Shown here: positions 1 through 10,725 of the stretch, piece after piece
Layout: the number at the start of each line of letters is the position of its first letter
Numbering within the stretch: the stretch's first letter is position 1
Assembly (NCBI RefSeq): GCF_037038585.1
Contig: NC_092541.1
Span: 2,725,445 to 2,789,444, forward strand
DNA length: 64,000 bases
Source of the DNA: Patagioenas fasciata
Taxonomy: Eukaryota; Chordata; Aves; Columbiformes; Columbidae
Direction: 5' to 3'
Made by a program: the position numbers and the translations under genes
Notes under the pieces: model-generated
The model's database searches: none
What the model was told of the DNA's origin: nothing
Seen by the model: only the letters and a program-made list of their open reading frames with translations

Positions 1-319
1 GAAACCAAGGCTCGTAGGGATGCGCCATGTCCGGGGGGGCCGGCAGCAGCTTGGTGTAGGCGCCAGCAGGGCCGTCGGCGGGCAGGTCTAACCGCGGGGG
101 GCCATGGGGCTCGTAGGTGCCGGGGGTGGCGAAGGTGGCGTCGGGACCCGCCAGCGGCAGCTCCGGGGGGGGCAGCGGGGAGGCGAAGTCGGCGGCACCC
201 GCCGCGGTGCTGCCGTGGGGCTGGAAGGGCTGGAGCGGCTGCAGGTCCAGGGGGGCCGGGGAGGCGCGGGGTGCGTCGGAGGGCTGGGTCCCCAGGGAGC
301 CGCAGACCGCTGTCAGCAT
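1..319 (-). CDS. SP6: SP6 transcription factor, N-terminal part (truncated by window edge)
   Basis: First 106 residues of Sp6 (epiprofin), a zinc-finger activator of epithelial, tooth and limb genes. The protein starts MLTAVCGSLGTQ and reaches a KLLPAPPDMAHPYEPWF stretch, which matches the human Sp6 N-terminus (MLTAVCGSLGSQ ... KLLQPDMSHHYESWF) as I recall it. The region is Pro/Ala-rich, as expected of the transactivation part. The three zinc fingers lie beyond position 1. A splice acceptor at 354-355 (minus strand) puts 34 nt of 5' UTR (320-353) ahead of the ATG, so this is the single coding exon following a non-coding first exon, as in mammals. The orientation, divergent from SP2, agrees with the human locus. 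The identification is firm; the transcription start was not located. Confidence 0.93.
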   Translation of the reverse strand, partial: MLTAVCGSLGTQPSDAPRASPAPLDLQPLQPFQPHGSTAAGAADFASPLPPPELPLAGPDATFATPGTYEPHGPPRLDLPADGPAGAYTKLLPAPPDMAHPYEPWF

Positions 320-2701
320 TGCCGAGCGGCGCGGGGCGGAGGCGCAGACAGACCTGCGGGGCCAAGGAGGGGCGAGCGGGGAGAGAAGAGCTGTGAGAAG
401 GGGGGGGTCACACCTCCGAATCCCCCTGCCCCTGTCCCCACCGGCGCAGGGAGGGGTTTAGCACCGGTAACGGTACCAGAAACAATTTCCACCCCACGCC
501 AACGTGGTCCCACTGTGGCACATGTGACAGAGTCCCCAGCACCCATCACCCTGTCACCCGCGATTTGGGGGACATCCCTGCCCCGCCAAGGTGGTTTCTC
601 TGCTCTGCAGCCCACGGTGACACCAGGACGGTGGTGCCAGGCAGGGGACACCCCGTAGCACCCACCCCTGTGGACCTGGTGCCAGTAGGTCACATCTGTG
701 GCCCAACGGAGTCGGCGTCTAATTCCAAAATCTAAGGAAGCGACCAGCATCTGCCTCGTCACCTCCCCAGCTGTGTCCCTCCAACACAGCAAGAGTCCCC
801 AAGGGGACACGGGTGTCACCTCCAAGGCCCTGTCCTAACCACAGGGGGACACAGCACCCACAAGGTCACCCCAGTTCTCCCACACCCCAGCCAGGCTGGG
901 AAACCATCGTTCCTGTCTCTGCTCCTGCCCCCAGCAGGGAGCCCCCAGGAGGAAAACACACCCCGGGGGGGCTGCCCCCCCGGGCTGGCAGAGGAGCGGG
1001 ATGGGCTCGGGGAGGCAGCGGAGCCCGGGGCCGAGCCACCGGCAGCCCTTTGAAGCCGATCTCTGGGCTGCCTGCGCCCGCAGCCCCGGCCCCCCGGGGC
1101 ACCCGCTGCACCCCCGGCCCTCCAGGCACCTGCTGCCTCCCCGGCACGGCGGCCGTGACTCACCGGGAGCTTTGCAAACCCCACTGGGGACGGGCCCCAC
1201 CCCGGTGTTGAAATCCACCTGCCGCCACCGGCTCCCGCCCCCCGACTTCCCACTGGCGCCGCGGTGGGGGGCGGCTGAGACCCTCCTCCCCGCAGACCCC
1301 CGCTGTCCCCTCTTGCCACCATCAGCCTCTCCCAGACACCCCCAGCGATGGGGACAGACCCCCAGGGAGACACCCGGGGGGTGCTGAAGCTTTTAGGGTG
1401 GGGGATACCCTGCACAAAGGGGCCAGACCCCCAGACCCCTCCGATTCCCAGCACTATGAGCCTGGGGCAGTGAGGGGGTGCCTAATGATGAAGACCCCCT
1501 CCCATTTACACGGAGACTCTGTTTTCTCCTGCCAGGTGGCACCAGGGAGGGCAGGGGGACCTTAAGGTATGGGGTAGGAGTTGGGGAGTGCCAAAACCCC
1601 CCAATAGGACCCACCTCCACCCACAATACCAACACCTGGGGGCTTTGGCCTCGAGCTGGTGCTGGGGTGGTCATGGGTGGGATGAGCCCCCCAGGACCAG
1701 CAACCTGAGCGGGTTTTGGGGTGCTGCTCCTCGTGGGGGGGGACTCAGCTGTGCCCACTCCAATCCTGGGAGGGGGTTGGCACCAATTTCAGGGCTGTCT
1801 CTTTGGGACTGTCTCTGCCTCTTGGGGATGCCAGTGGGGCAGGTGACAGCTGGTACCGAGGTGGGGGTCACGGCTCCCAATCCAGGACTGGTCCTCAGTA
1901 TCCTGAGCCCCCCTAGACTGCTTCATGTGCCAAATTTGGGCCGCGACCATGAAACCCCACCATGCTGGCTTTTTGTGGGGCTATGCAGTGGCAGCCAGCA
2001 CCACACAGGACTCCCCAGATCTGGGGATGGAGGGAACATCACATGGATGTTCCCCAGCCCCCCAGTCCCAACGGGAGGAGCAGGGACCCTCCATGGGGTC
2101 CCAGGCAGGCCCCACCTGACGCAGACCCGGCGCGGCCACACCATGGCGGGCAGCGATGGCCGTGGCTCTCCCAGTGCACCCTGCTCCCAAACATCCCCCC
2201 CAGCTCGGGGGTGCCACTGGGACCGAGTCCCCAACCATGTCCTCACTGCGCACAGCCGGGTCACACCGTCCAGCTCTACAGCCCGGGAACAGGGACCAGC
2301 ACAGGGTTGGGGGGCACTTGGAGGGGCACCCCCTCCCCATGACCCTGCCCAGCCACGCATGGAGACTCCCGGGGCGTTTTTCCATCCGCGGATGACGACA
2401 AAAAAATCCCCTAGCGTCCCGTCCCCCCCCACCCTGGCGGGGCTCGATGGCGACGCGTTGGCCATTTCACCGCAGGGAAACTGAGGCACCGGCGAGTGAT
2501 GCGTCCCCGTGAGTCACGGTCCAGGCTGGGCAGAGGCGGCTCTGCCCGTGTCCCAGCCCAGCCGGTGCCTCGCCCCGCGGCGGGGCTGGGCGGGCAGCGC
2601 TGCCCTCGGCCCCGGCCCCGGCTCCGGCCCGACCGGGCGCGGGCAGTCCCGACGGGTGGGTCGGGAACGGCGGTCGGCGCCGGTGCTGCGCGTTTAGGGG
2701 T

Positions 2702-2822
2702 TGCCGTGGGTTTGGGGGGATGCCGTGGGTTCGGAGGATTGCCGTAGTTTGGGGGGGATGCCGTGGGTTGGGAGGTGATGCCGTGGGTTTGGGGCGATGC
2801 TGTGGGTTCAGGGCGATGCCGC
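2702..2822. repeat. Minisatellite, about 20-bp unit, 6 copies
   Basis: Six imperfect tandem copies of a unit close to TGCCGTGGGTTTGGGGGGA. Copies differ by substitutions and 1-bp length changes. It sits in the CpG-rich segment that may include the SP6 promoter. Confidence 0.85.
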
Positions 2823-5408
2823 CGACTCGCCGCGCTCGCCCCATCGCCAAGCCCACAGCAACGCTCCCCGGCGCCCGAGCGAAACTCTCCGGGCTTTGAA
2901 GCGGGGGACAACACCGGTGGCGACGCGGGGCGGCCCAGCCCGCCCAGCCCCCTGCCTCGCATCCCCACATCCCCGCACTCGGGCTTGGAACCGGCGTGGG
3001 GTCCCTGAGGGGCGTCGAGGGGGGCCCAGCCCCAGGGGAGAGGGATTCCCGCTGTAAACGGGGGGTGAGGGCAGCGCGTCGCGAAAGGCAAAGAGGCCGG
3101 GAGCCCCGGGGCTCGGTGGCCAGTGGACACGGCGGGGTGGCAAGCAAAGACTTGCCGGGGCTGGGCAGGGCCGGGCCGGTGGAGCCGCCAGCAGCACGTT
3201 CCCAGCCGCCTGTCGGGGCGGTCGCAGCTCCCTGACCCGGCCGGGAGTCCATCCCGGGGTCTGCGCCGCCGCCCACCCTCCCGCCGCTCCGGCCGTCGGG
3301 GCTCCGGGAGCGGGCACCGCCGGGGGTACGTACGGGTCTAGCGGTGGCGAGTTCCCGGTGGCTCCGTCCTCATCGGCGTGGCGTGGGCGCTGGCTCCCGA
3401 GGGGACCCCGAGGGACCCGTGCGGCTCCCCAGGGACCGGGACACCCACTGGGCCGGGCGAGCAGGAATGGCTGGGTCCCAGCCCGGCTCCCGGCTCTTCC
3501 CTCCTCCCCACCGTCCCAGCTCCACCCTCCCCGGCCCAGGTGATTTTAACCCTTGGAGGCAGAGCCTCAGCCCCGCCGCTTGACAGGAGCCTGGTCCCGG
3601 GCTCAGGATCCGGCGCATGAAAGGGGAGGGAGGGGACGGGAAGTTCGCAGCAGACACCGCAAACAGGGGGGTAATTAAAGAAGAAAGAAACAGCCGCCTC
3701 CCGCCCGCGCCCGTGGCCGCCCTCCTCCTGCCACCCTGCTGCCAAACCCCCCCGGGGACCCCCCGGCACTCGACTGAGCCCAGTCGGCTGTCCCCACACC
3801 CAGGGGTGGCACCCGGAGGTGGCCTCTGCTCCTGCCCCCAGGGATGTCACCTGTCCGGGTGGGGGGCTCGCTGCACCCCCGTTGCTGCTCAACCCCATCC
3901 CATGGGGAGAATGGGACAGGGACAGGTGCAGGGGACAAGTTTTGGGGCCAGAGCTGGACCCATAGAGCAGGATACTGGGATCCGCTGTGACCCAGATGGG
4001 TTCAGGACACCTCAGAAGGGTCCGGGAGGTCCCGGCTGAGCCCGTCCCCACTCAGCTGGGGGGTGTCAGACCCTCCCAGCTCCTGTGCCCCCATGACCAC
4101 GGCTGCCAAGAGAGAGAAGCCCCGGGAACTGCCAGGCGGCAGCACCACAGCCAGAAGAGCCACTTAATCACCGAGGCGTCGTGTCCTCGTTTCCACAACC
4201 AAAATCCCCAGGCCAGTGCAGGGCTGGCTGCTGGTGGCCACAATCCATGGGGATTCTTGTGGCCACGGGGAAGCCCACCCCACTCCAAAGCCCACGAGAA
4301 AAGGTGCTGGTGCCTCTACAGAGCCCGGGCCTCGTCCAGCAGCACCGCGAGCCCCACCGGCCGGGCCCGCGCGTGGGAGCCCACATCTCCCGGCACACTT
4401 GCCAAGCGCCCGGCCGGGCGGAGGGCACGGGGAACTCCTTCGCCCTGGGGAGAACTCTCCTGGTTTTCATCATCCCAGGGATGGCTCCACAACTGCCGCC
4501 GAAACGCGGCTGGCTGTGGGGTGAGGGTGGCCCCACAACTCGGACGGGCACCAGGATGGGGACACTGGGATAGGGACACCAGGAGAGACAGGGGCGAGCT
4601 GCAGATGGGGACTTGGCTGTAAATAGACGGTGATGAACATGCGCTCTGGTGCACAAGTGCTCTGTGGGGCACGTGGGGGTTGCAGGGGGACCCCAGCCCC
4701 AGGGTCTTGCTGTTTTTGCCCCCCTGCACCTACCTGGGGGGTGCTGGGGGCCATTCCGGTGGCTGCGGGAAGGGGGATGCTCCAGCTCAGGGGTGTCCCA
4801 GCACTGGCCAGGCAGGGGTGGTGGCCCTGGGTTCCCTGGCACCCTGTCACAGCCACCAGCAACTCTGAGGGGTAGGGAGCTGTTTGCAAACTGAGTGTGC
4901 AGCTCCGGGCACCAGTGAGACCGATCCCCATCCTGATCCCAGTCCCCATCCCGTCTGTGCCACCGCAGCGAGCACGGTCCCCCCAGTGTCCCTTTCCCGT
5001 CCTTGGCTGGGGGTCCCAGGTGCTGTTGCCATGGAAGGACTGCAGACAGGAGGACATGGGACACCGCGTGCTACCTCTGGGGACAGGAACAAAGACAAGG
5101 ACCTGGGGAGGCCCCGAGCTGCTCACAGCACCAGTGCCTGGCCCCAGGGCCCCCCCTGGATCCCAAAAAACGGCTCTGGGGCTGGGGGGAGAGGAGCAGC
5201 CAGGGGCAGCGGGGGCTGAGAGCCTGTGGCTGGATGGGGAGGTGACGTGGGGCCGTGGGGACAGTGGAGACCAGGGGCTCCTGGAGCCACCTAGAGCAGA
5301 GCTGGAGCCCTGGCTGGGACACATGGGGAGAAAATCGCGCCAATGCCAGAGGATTCGAGGGGGCATCTCCTCCTCACCACGGAGCGTCTGAAACCCCGAG
5401 CTGTGCCT

Positions 5409-5480
5409 TGAAATTACAGCTAATTACAGAGCCCATTTGCATAAATTACAAGGAGAGAGGCAAATGTCTCCAATCCCTCT
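5409..5480. promoter_or_regulatory. A+T-rich island with octamer and homeodomain motifs (candidate enhancer)
   Basis: In a region otherwise above 65% G+C, this 70-bp patch carries TAATTA (5421-5426), a perfect POU octamer ATTTGCAT (5435-5442) running into AAATTACA, and a further AAATTACA at 5411. Such motif-dense patches between developmental genes are often conserved enhancers. This is inference from motif content only. Confidence 0.35.
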
Positions 5481-5904
5481 CGAGTGCTCTGGCAGCAGGA
5501 GCCCCTCCAGCTGCTTTGGGGGGGACCAAGGGGCAGCCGGGGGGTCCTGGGACCCTGAGGTGGGAACAGGAGGGGTTGGTGCCCCTGACATGGGGGTTGG
5601 GGACACCCCTGTCCCCAGGGGGGAAATAGGAGTGGGGGGAGGAGGAATGGAGGGGTGGGCAGAGGAATAGAGGGACAGAGCGACGGAGGAGGAGAGGGGG
5701 CTGGAGGGACGGAGGAGGAGGGGTGTTCCCCCAGGCCCTGGAAGGATGCTGGGGACAGAGGGACAGCCCCGTCCCCTCCCCGCCCCGGGGCAGGACACTT
5801 CAAACGGCTCCTGGCGTGGGGAGCGCCGGCAATTTCCTGCGCTGCCATCGCACTAATTGGTGTCTGGGGGGGGGAGCGGGGCCAGCTGGGTGCTGGAGGC
5901 GGGC

Positions 5905-6545
5905 GCAGGTGTGTGTGCGTGCAGGTGTGTGCATGGGTGTGCAGGTGTGTGTGCAGGTGTGTGCATCTGTGTGTGTGTGTGCAGGTGTGTGCATGTATGT
6001 GCATCCATGTGCACCTGTGTGGGTGCAGTGTAGTGCTGCTGCATGTATGTGCAGCTGCGTGTATGCATGTGTGTGTATGCGTGCGCACTGCTGCTGCATC
6101 TGCTGCATGCATGTGCATGCATGTACATGCGTGTGCAGTGCTGCTGCATGTATGTGCATGTGTGTGCATGTGTGTGCAGTGCTGCTGAATGCGTGTGCAT
6201 GGGTGTGCGTTGCTGCTGTGACATGTGCGTACATGCATGTGCATGTGTGTGCATATGTGTGCAGAGCGGCTGTGTGCATGTGCATGTGTATGCATGCATG
6301 TGCGCTGCTGCTGCATGTGTGTGCATGGGTGTGCATTGCTGCTGCATGCATGTGCATGTGTGTACATGCAGGTGCATGTGTGTGCAGTGCTGCTGCGTGC
6401 GTGTGCACACATGTCCATGTGTGTTGGTGCACGGGTGTCACGTCCACGCGTGTGCCCATGTGTGCAGGGGGTGTCCACCCCCCACGCTGCTCCAGCTCTG
6501 TGCGCGTGTGCACAGCTGCGTGCGTGTGTGTGCGCACACCCGCTG
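5905..6545. repeat. Composite TG/TGCA-rich satellite with recurring CTGCTG
   Basis: About 640 bp of GTGTGTGCATG-type sequence in which short GCTGCTGCATG blocks recur roughly every 25-100 bp (near 6035, 6090, 6140, 6182, 6212, 6305, 6338 and 6390). Long runs alternate purine and pyrimidine, the pattern that favours Z-DNA. Because stops are rare in such sequence, it produces long spurious open frames on both strands (Cys/Val-rich on plus, His/Thr-rich on minus). Confidence 0.9.
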
Positions 6546-6904
6546 CCTGCGAGCACCCACCCACGCGTGTGGGTGCCGAGCTCCACGGGGGCGGGGTGCC
6601 CGGGAGTGGGGTGCCCGGGGGGGTCTGCGGCGGGTGCCACGGGGCTGCGCCGTCTGGGCTGCCCCAGCCCTGGGGGTTCGGCCGCGGGGCCTCAGACGGG
6701 GAGAACCGAAGCACCCGGATCCTCCCCAGAGGTTTCAGGGGTGCTGCCCCTGGCCCTGCACCCAGACACCCCCGGGCGGGTGACGCTGGGATGACACTGA
6801 AACCCCTGCAGGGAGCAGCTGGGGGGGACCCAAAGCTGGTCAGGGCTGGCGCGGTGGGGACGGTGCCAAGTGAGGCAGGGACTGGGGTGGCCCTGGGTGC
6901 TCAC

Positions 6905-7705
6905 AGCCCCATGGAGTGGCTACAGTCCCCATGGGGGTGCCACAGTCCCCATAGAGATGTCACAGTCCCATGGGGGCGTTGCAGTCCCCATAGGGGTGTC
7001 ACAGTCCCCATGGGGGTACCACAGTCCCCACAGGGATGTCACAGTCCCACGGTGGTATCACAAGCCCCATAAGGGTGGTTACAGTCCCCATAGGGGTGTC
7101 ACAGTCCCCATGGGGGTACCACAGTCCCCACAGGGATGTCACAGTCCCACGGTGGTATCACAAGCCCCATAAGGGTGGTTACAGTCCCCACAGGGATGTC
7201 ACAGGCCCCATACGGGTGTCACAGTCCCCATAGGGATGTCACACTCTCCATAATGGTATCACAGTCCCCATAGGGGTGTCACAGCCCCATGGGGGTAGCA
7301 CAGGTCCCATAGGGATGTCACAGTCCCACGGTGGTATCACAAGCCCCATAAGGGTGGTTACAGTCCCCACAGGGATGTCACAGGCCCCATAGGGGTGTCA
7401 CAGTCCCATCTGGGTGTCACAGTCCCCATAGGGCTGTCACACTCCCCATAATGGTATCACAGTCCCCATAGGGGTGTCACAGCCCCATGGGGGTATCACA
7501 GGTCCCATAGGGATGTCACAGTCCAACAGTGGTATCACAAGCCCCATAAGGGTGGTTACAGTCCCCACAGGGATGTCACAGTCCCCATAGGGGTGTCACA
7601 GCCCCATGAGGGTGTCACAGGCCCCATAGGGATGTCGCAGCCTCACTAGGGTGTCCCAGTCCCCATGGGATGGTCCCAGTCCCCATAGGGATGTCACAGC
7701 CCCAT
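6905..7705. repeat. Minisatellite of about 20-bp units with higher-order structure
   Basis: Around 40 tandem copies of a unit near CACAGTCCCCATAGGGGTGT. A recognisable block of variant units (ACGGTGGTATCACAAGCCCC followed by an AAGGGTGGTTACAG unit) returns at about 7048, 7148, 7327 and 7527. This shows that multi-unit segments of about 100-200 bp were duplicated on top of the 20-bp array. Confidence 0.92.
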
Positions 7706-7770
7706 GTACCCTTGGCTGACACAGTCCTACCCCCAACCCCAAACTGTGCCATCATGGGGACGAGGGTGCA

Positions 7771-7848
7771 GCCCCGTGCCAGACGTCGTGGCCCCCGGGG
7801 ACGCAGCGACCGCTGCGTCCCCGGGGGGCACGACGCCTGGCACGGGGC
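7771..7848. repeat. 78-bp near-perfect palindrome (38-bp arms, 2-nt centre)
   Basis: The left arm 7771-7808 and right arm 7811-7848 are reverse complements at 36 of 38 positions, separated only by AC at 7809-7810. The pair 7770/7849 extends the stem by one base. The arms are about 80% G+C, so the cruciform or hairpin would be very stable. No target-site duplication or known element was recognised at the ends. Confidence 0.93.
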
Positions 7849-8015
7849 TCTCCGCCTTGTCCCCAGGCCTGGCAGAGATCTCTATCGGGATTATCGCGAC
7901 GGGGCTCCCGTGCCAGGTTGTGCCGTGCCCCGAGGGAGCGTTTCTTACCGGGATCGGGAATTACCGTCAGGACTCGAGCTCTGCGCCGCGGCGAGGGAGC
8001 TGAGGGCTCGGCAGA

Positions 8016-8075
8016 GAGTTTTTTAAAGACAGGTTTTAATTAGTCCCGTGTAATCTCGCTGCTTATCTGTACCCA
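8016..8075. promoter_or_regulatory. A+T-rich motif patch (TTTTAATTAG, GATA-type site)
   Basis: Small low-GC patch just after the palindrome, with TTTTAATTAG (8034-8043), TAATCTC and CTTATCTGT, the last being a reverse GATA motif. It could be part of a regulatory element for SP6 or SP2. Motif content only. Confidence 0.25.
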
Positions 8076-8139
8076 ACCAGCCCGGCTGGCAGGCAATGCG
8101 TGTGGGGAAACCTGCCCGGCACGGTGGTGGGGACAGCGT

Positions 8140-8405
8140 TGTGCACTGGGGACAGAGGGATGCGCTGGGGATAGGGACACATGGCTGCACTGGAGATGGG
8201 ACAGGTGGCTGCAGCAGGGATGGGACACACAGATGCACTGGGGACAAGGACATGCAGCTGCACAGAGGATGGGACATGTGGATGCACTGGGAATGGGACA
8301 CACAGATGCACTGGGGACAGGGACAAGTGGATGCACCAGGGATGGGACACAGAGATGCACTGGGGACAAGGACATGCAGCTGCACCGGGGATGGGACACA
8401 CGTCC
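8140..8405. repeat. Minisatellite, about 30-bp unit (GATGCACTGGGGACA type)
   Basis: About nine imperfect copies of a unit such as GATGCACTGGGGACAAGGAC followed by a CATGCAGCTGCAC or GGGATGGGACACA variant. It abuts a tract of opposite strand bias at 8405-8790. Confidence 0.85.
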
Positions 8406-8790
8406 CCACTACGTGGGCCTGTGTCCCCACGTCCTCTTGTCCCTGTGTCCCTATATCCCCAGGTCCCCATCCCAGCCTTGCTGTGCCACCCTGTGTGTCC
8501 CTGTCCCCTGGCTCACTGTGCACATCCGTGGCTCTGTGGCTCTGTCCCAACCTCACTGCATGGACCTGTGTCCCTGTGTCCCCATCCCAGCCATGCTGTG
8601 CCAGCCCAGGTCCCTGTGCCTTACCTCGCTGCACAGACCCTTGTCCCCATCCCAGCCTTGTTGTCCAACCTGTGTCTCCCTGTCTCCTGCCTCACTGCAC
8701 AGACCCTTGTCCCTGTGTCCCTGTCCCGTCTCATCACACAGCCCCTTGTCCCCATGTCCCCATCCCCACCCCGCCGCACAGAGCCGTGGC
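8405..8790. repeat. Degenerate TGTCCC/ATCCCAGCC minisatellite
   Basis: Loose tandem array rich in CTTGTCCC, TGTGTCCC and CCCCATCCCAGCC with recurring CTCACTGCACAGACCC. Its words are largely complements of those in the adjoining 8140-8405 tract (GGGATGGGACACA, TGCACTGGGGACA), so the two tracts together look like an old inverted repeat. Confidence 0.7.
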
Positions 8791-9547
8791 CATGGGGATG
8801 TCCCTTCCCCAGGGACGGTGACAGCGATCGTGCCCACACTCGCGTCCGCACCAGGCTCACAGCCGAAAGCCGGCGTCACTGCCCGCCTGGGGAAACTGAG
8901 GCAGGGAGCGGCAGGCTGGGACTTGCTCCGGCAGCTGGAGTGGAGCCGAGGCCGCGTGGGCGCCCGGCCAAGCGCTGTCCCCGTGGGCACCGTGGCCTCT
9001 CGCCACCGCCACCCGCCCAGGGTCTCCCCGCAGGGCCACCACGGGCCCCCCGGCACGGCGGGGGTGCAGCCGGCTCCGCACCGAGCCCGCGGGGACCCCC
9101 ACATCACTGTCACCTCAACAAATGGGGACCTCAGGGTGTCCCCCAGCTGTGCTGGGCTGTGGGGTCCCACTCCCGGGGTGCCGGGTCAGAAATGGGGTAC
9201 AGGGAGGGTGACACCGTGGCGCAGCCGCGTCCCGCACGTGGGTGTCCCCGTGTCCCCAAAATGTGGAGGATGACGCTGGGGCGGTGCGGGGAGCGTTGGT
9301 GGCTGCGGTGGCTTTACGAGGCGGGTCCCGGGGGTGGCCATGGGTGGCCCCCACCCAGGGGATCTCCCAGGGCACCCAGCCCCGACCCTCCCCTTCCACC
9401 TGCGCCCCCTCCCATTGGGGAACAAGGACCCAGGCGTGCGGGTGCCCACCCAGCACCCGAGATGTGCCTACGGGACCCCCGCACAGGGCCGGGGGGCTCG
9501 AGGGTGGCGGTGCCAGGCGGTGAGTAAGCAGGAGCGTGGGGAGGGGG

Positions 9548-9653
9548 GGTAATTAAAAGGGAGGCTCTCGCCACAGCAAGTTCCCACAAATGGAGGCCCC
9601 GGGGCCACAGACACTGCACAACAAAGCACCGAGCAATTATTTGGCTCCAGTGG
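9548..9653. promoter_or_regulatory. A+T-rich motif patch (TAATTAAAAG, CAATTATTTGG)
   Basis: Patch with GTAATTAAAAGG at its left end and GAGCAATTATTTGGCTCC at its right, in GC-rich surroundings about 1 kb upstream of the SP2 promoter. Candidate conserved non-coding element; no further support. Confidence 0.25.
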
Positions 9654-10239
9654 GAGGTGCTGGGCCCGGCGGGGGGGCTGGAGCCAGCTGGGCACCCCGG
9701 GGTCTGGCACCGGGACACGCGGGGACCCCCCCCGGCCGGGGAAGGGGCGGCTGGTGCACCCGGGGCTGCAAGGGGAGCGCGGGAGGGTGACAACCGGGAC
9801 CCCAGCACCGTCCAAACACCCAGACCCTGCGCGGGGACTGGGGACCCCAAACCGTGGGGAACCCCCATTCCAGGGGGCTTGGGGTCTCTCGGGAGCGGGG
9901 GGGTGTTGGTGCCACCAGGCTTGGGGTCCCCTCAGGCCACCTCACCCCGGTTTTCACCCCCGCACGCCGGGGTGCGGGGGGGGGCAGGGGCCGGCCCACG
10001 CGTGTTTGGGGGCCCCAAGGGGACGGTGACGGGGCGGGGGGGCAGCGCCGGAGGCACCCCCGGCCCCGCGGCTGCTGGGCCCTGCCCAGAGGATCGGACG
10101 GTCCCGGCTCGGGGGTCCCAGGAGCGGCCGTTCCGGTGCCTGCAGGAAGACCCGGGACCCCCACGGGGATCCCCGGGACTCCCCGACGCCGCTGCTGTCA
10201 TCAGGTGTCAACGTTTCAGACGCCCCGCCCACACACAGG

Positions 10240-10725
10240 CGGGTGGCCAATCACAAGCAGAATTTGGCTGCCTCCCGTCTTCTATTGTATTCTCTACGTG
10301 TCAATCAAGATAGCCGCGACCAACCGAGAGGCGGATTTTGGGTGGCTACCGCCCACGAGGAAGTCCACCTCCCCCGCATCGAAGACTTGTCAATCAATCA
10401 GCGGAAGGCGACTAATTAGGCTTGTTTCCATTAGCTAGCCGCGCTGTCAGTCAGATATCTGCCCTCCCATTGGGTCTCCGCTTCCGTCCGTCACCTCGGA
10501 GATCCGGGTCCAGTGGGGGAGCTGTCACTCCATCACGAGTCCTATTGCTCGGCGGACCTGCCCATCAAACGGCAAGCCGCGGCGGATTGGCCGGAGAACA
10601 AGAATTTCGCCGTCTGTTGGCCAGAGCGCCAGCAAGCCGGGTGCGGATTGGTGAAGAGGCTGCCGAGGGGCGGGTCATCCAGGGCGGTGCCCGGGCGGCC
10701 CCGGAGGAGGAAGATGGCGCCGTGA
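10240..10725 (+). promoter_or_regulatory. SP2 promoter: CCAAT boxes and YY1 site
   Basis: TATA-less promoter region. CCAAT boxes (either orientation) lie at 10247-10251, 10469-10473, 10586-10590 and 10647-10651, the last two 61 bp apart in the same orientation. AAGATGGCG at 10711-10719 is the YY1 initiator-type motif found at many 5' ends, so transcription probably starts just upstream of it. The motif contains ATGGCGCCGTGA (10714-10725), a three-codon upstream ORF if the start is 5' of it. Confidence 0.7.

Larger units (their letters stand above)
354..10230. other. SP6 5' intron/upstream and SP6-SP2 intergenic DNA
   Basis: No protein-coding exon recognised in about 9.9 kb. The stretch holds five minisatellite tracts, one long palindrome and several small A+T-rich islands, listed separately. 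A CpG-dense part around 2,470-3,340 is the best place for the non-coding first exon and promoter of SP6, but I could not fix a donor site. The many open frames here are by-products of GC-rich or repetitive composition. Confidence 0.6.

Noticed and set aside
5420-7072. Long open frames on both strands (about 449 aa plus, 406 aa minus)
   Set aside because: They run through the TG/CTG satellite and the adjoining minisatellite. Absence of stops is due to repeat composition; no domain, no splice logic, and strongly biased Cys/Val or His/Thr content.
7670-8026. 118-aa open frame across the palindrome
   Set aside because: Arg/Gly-rich product of GC-rich inverted sequence, partly overlapping minisatellite; no family resemblance.
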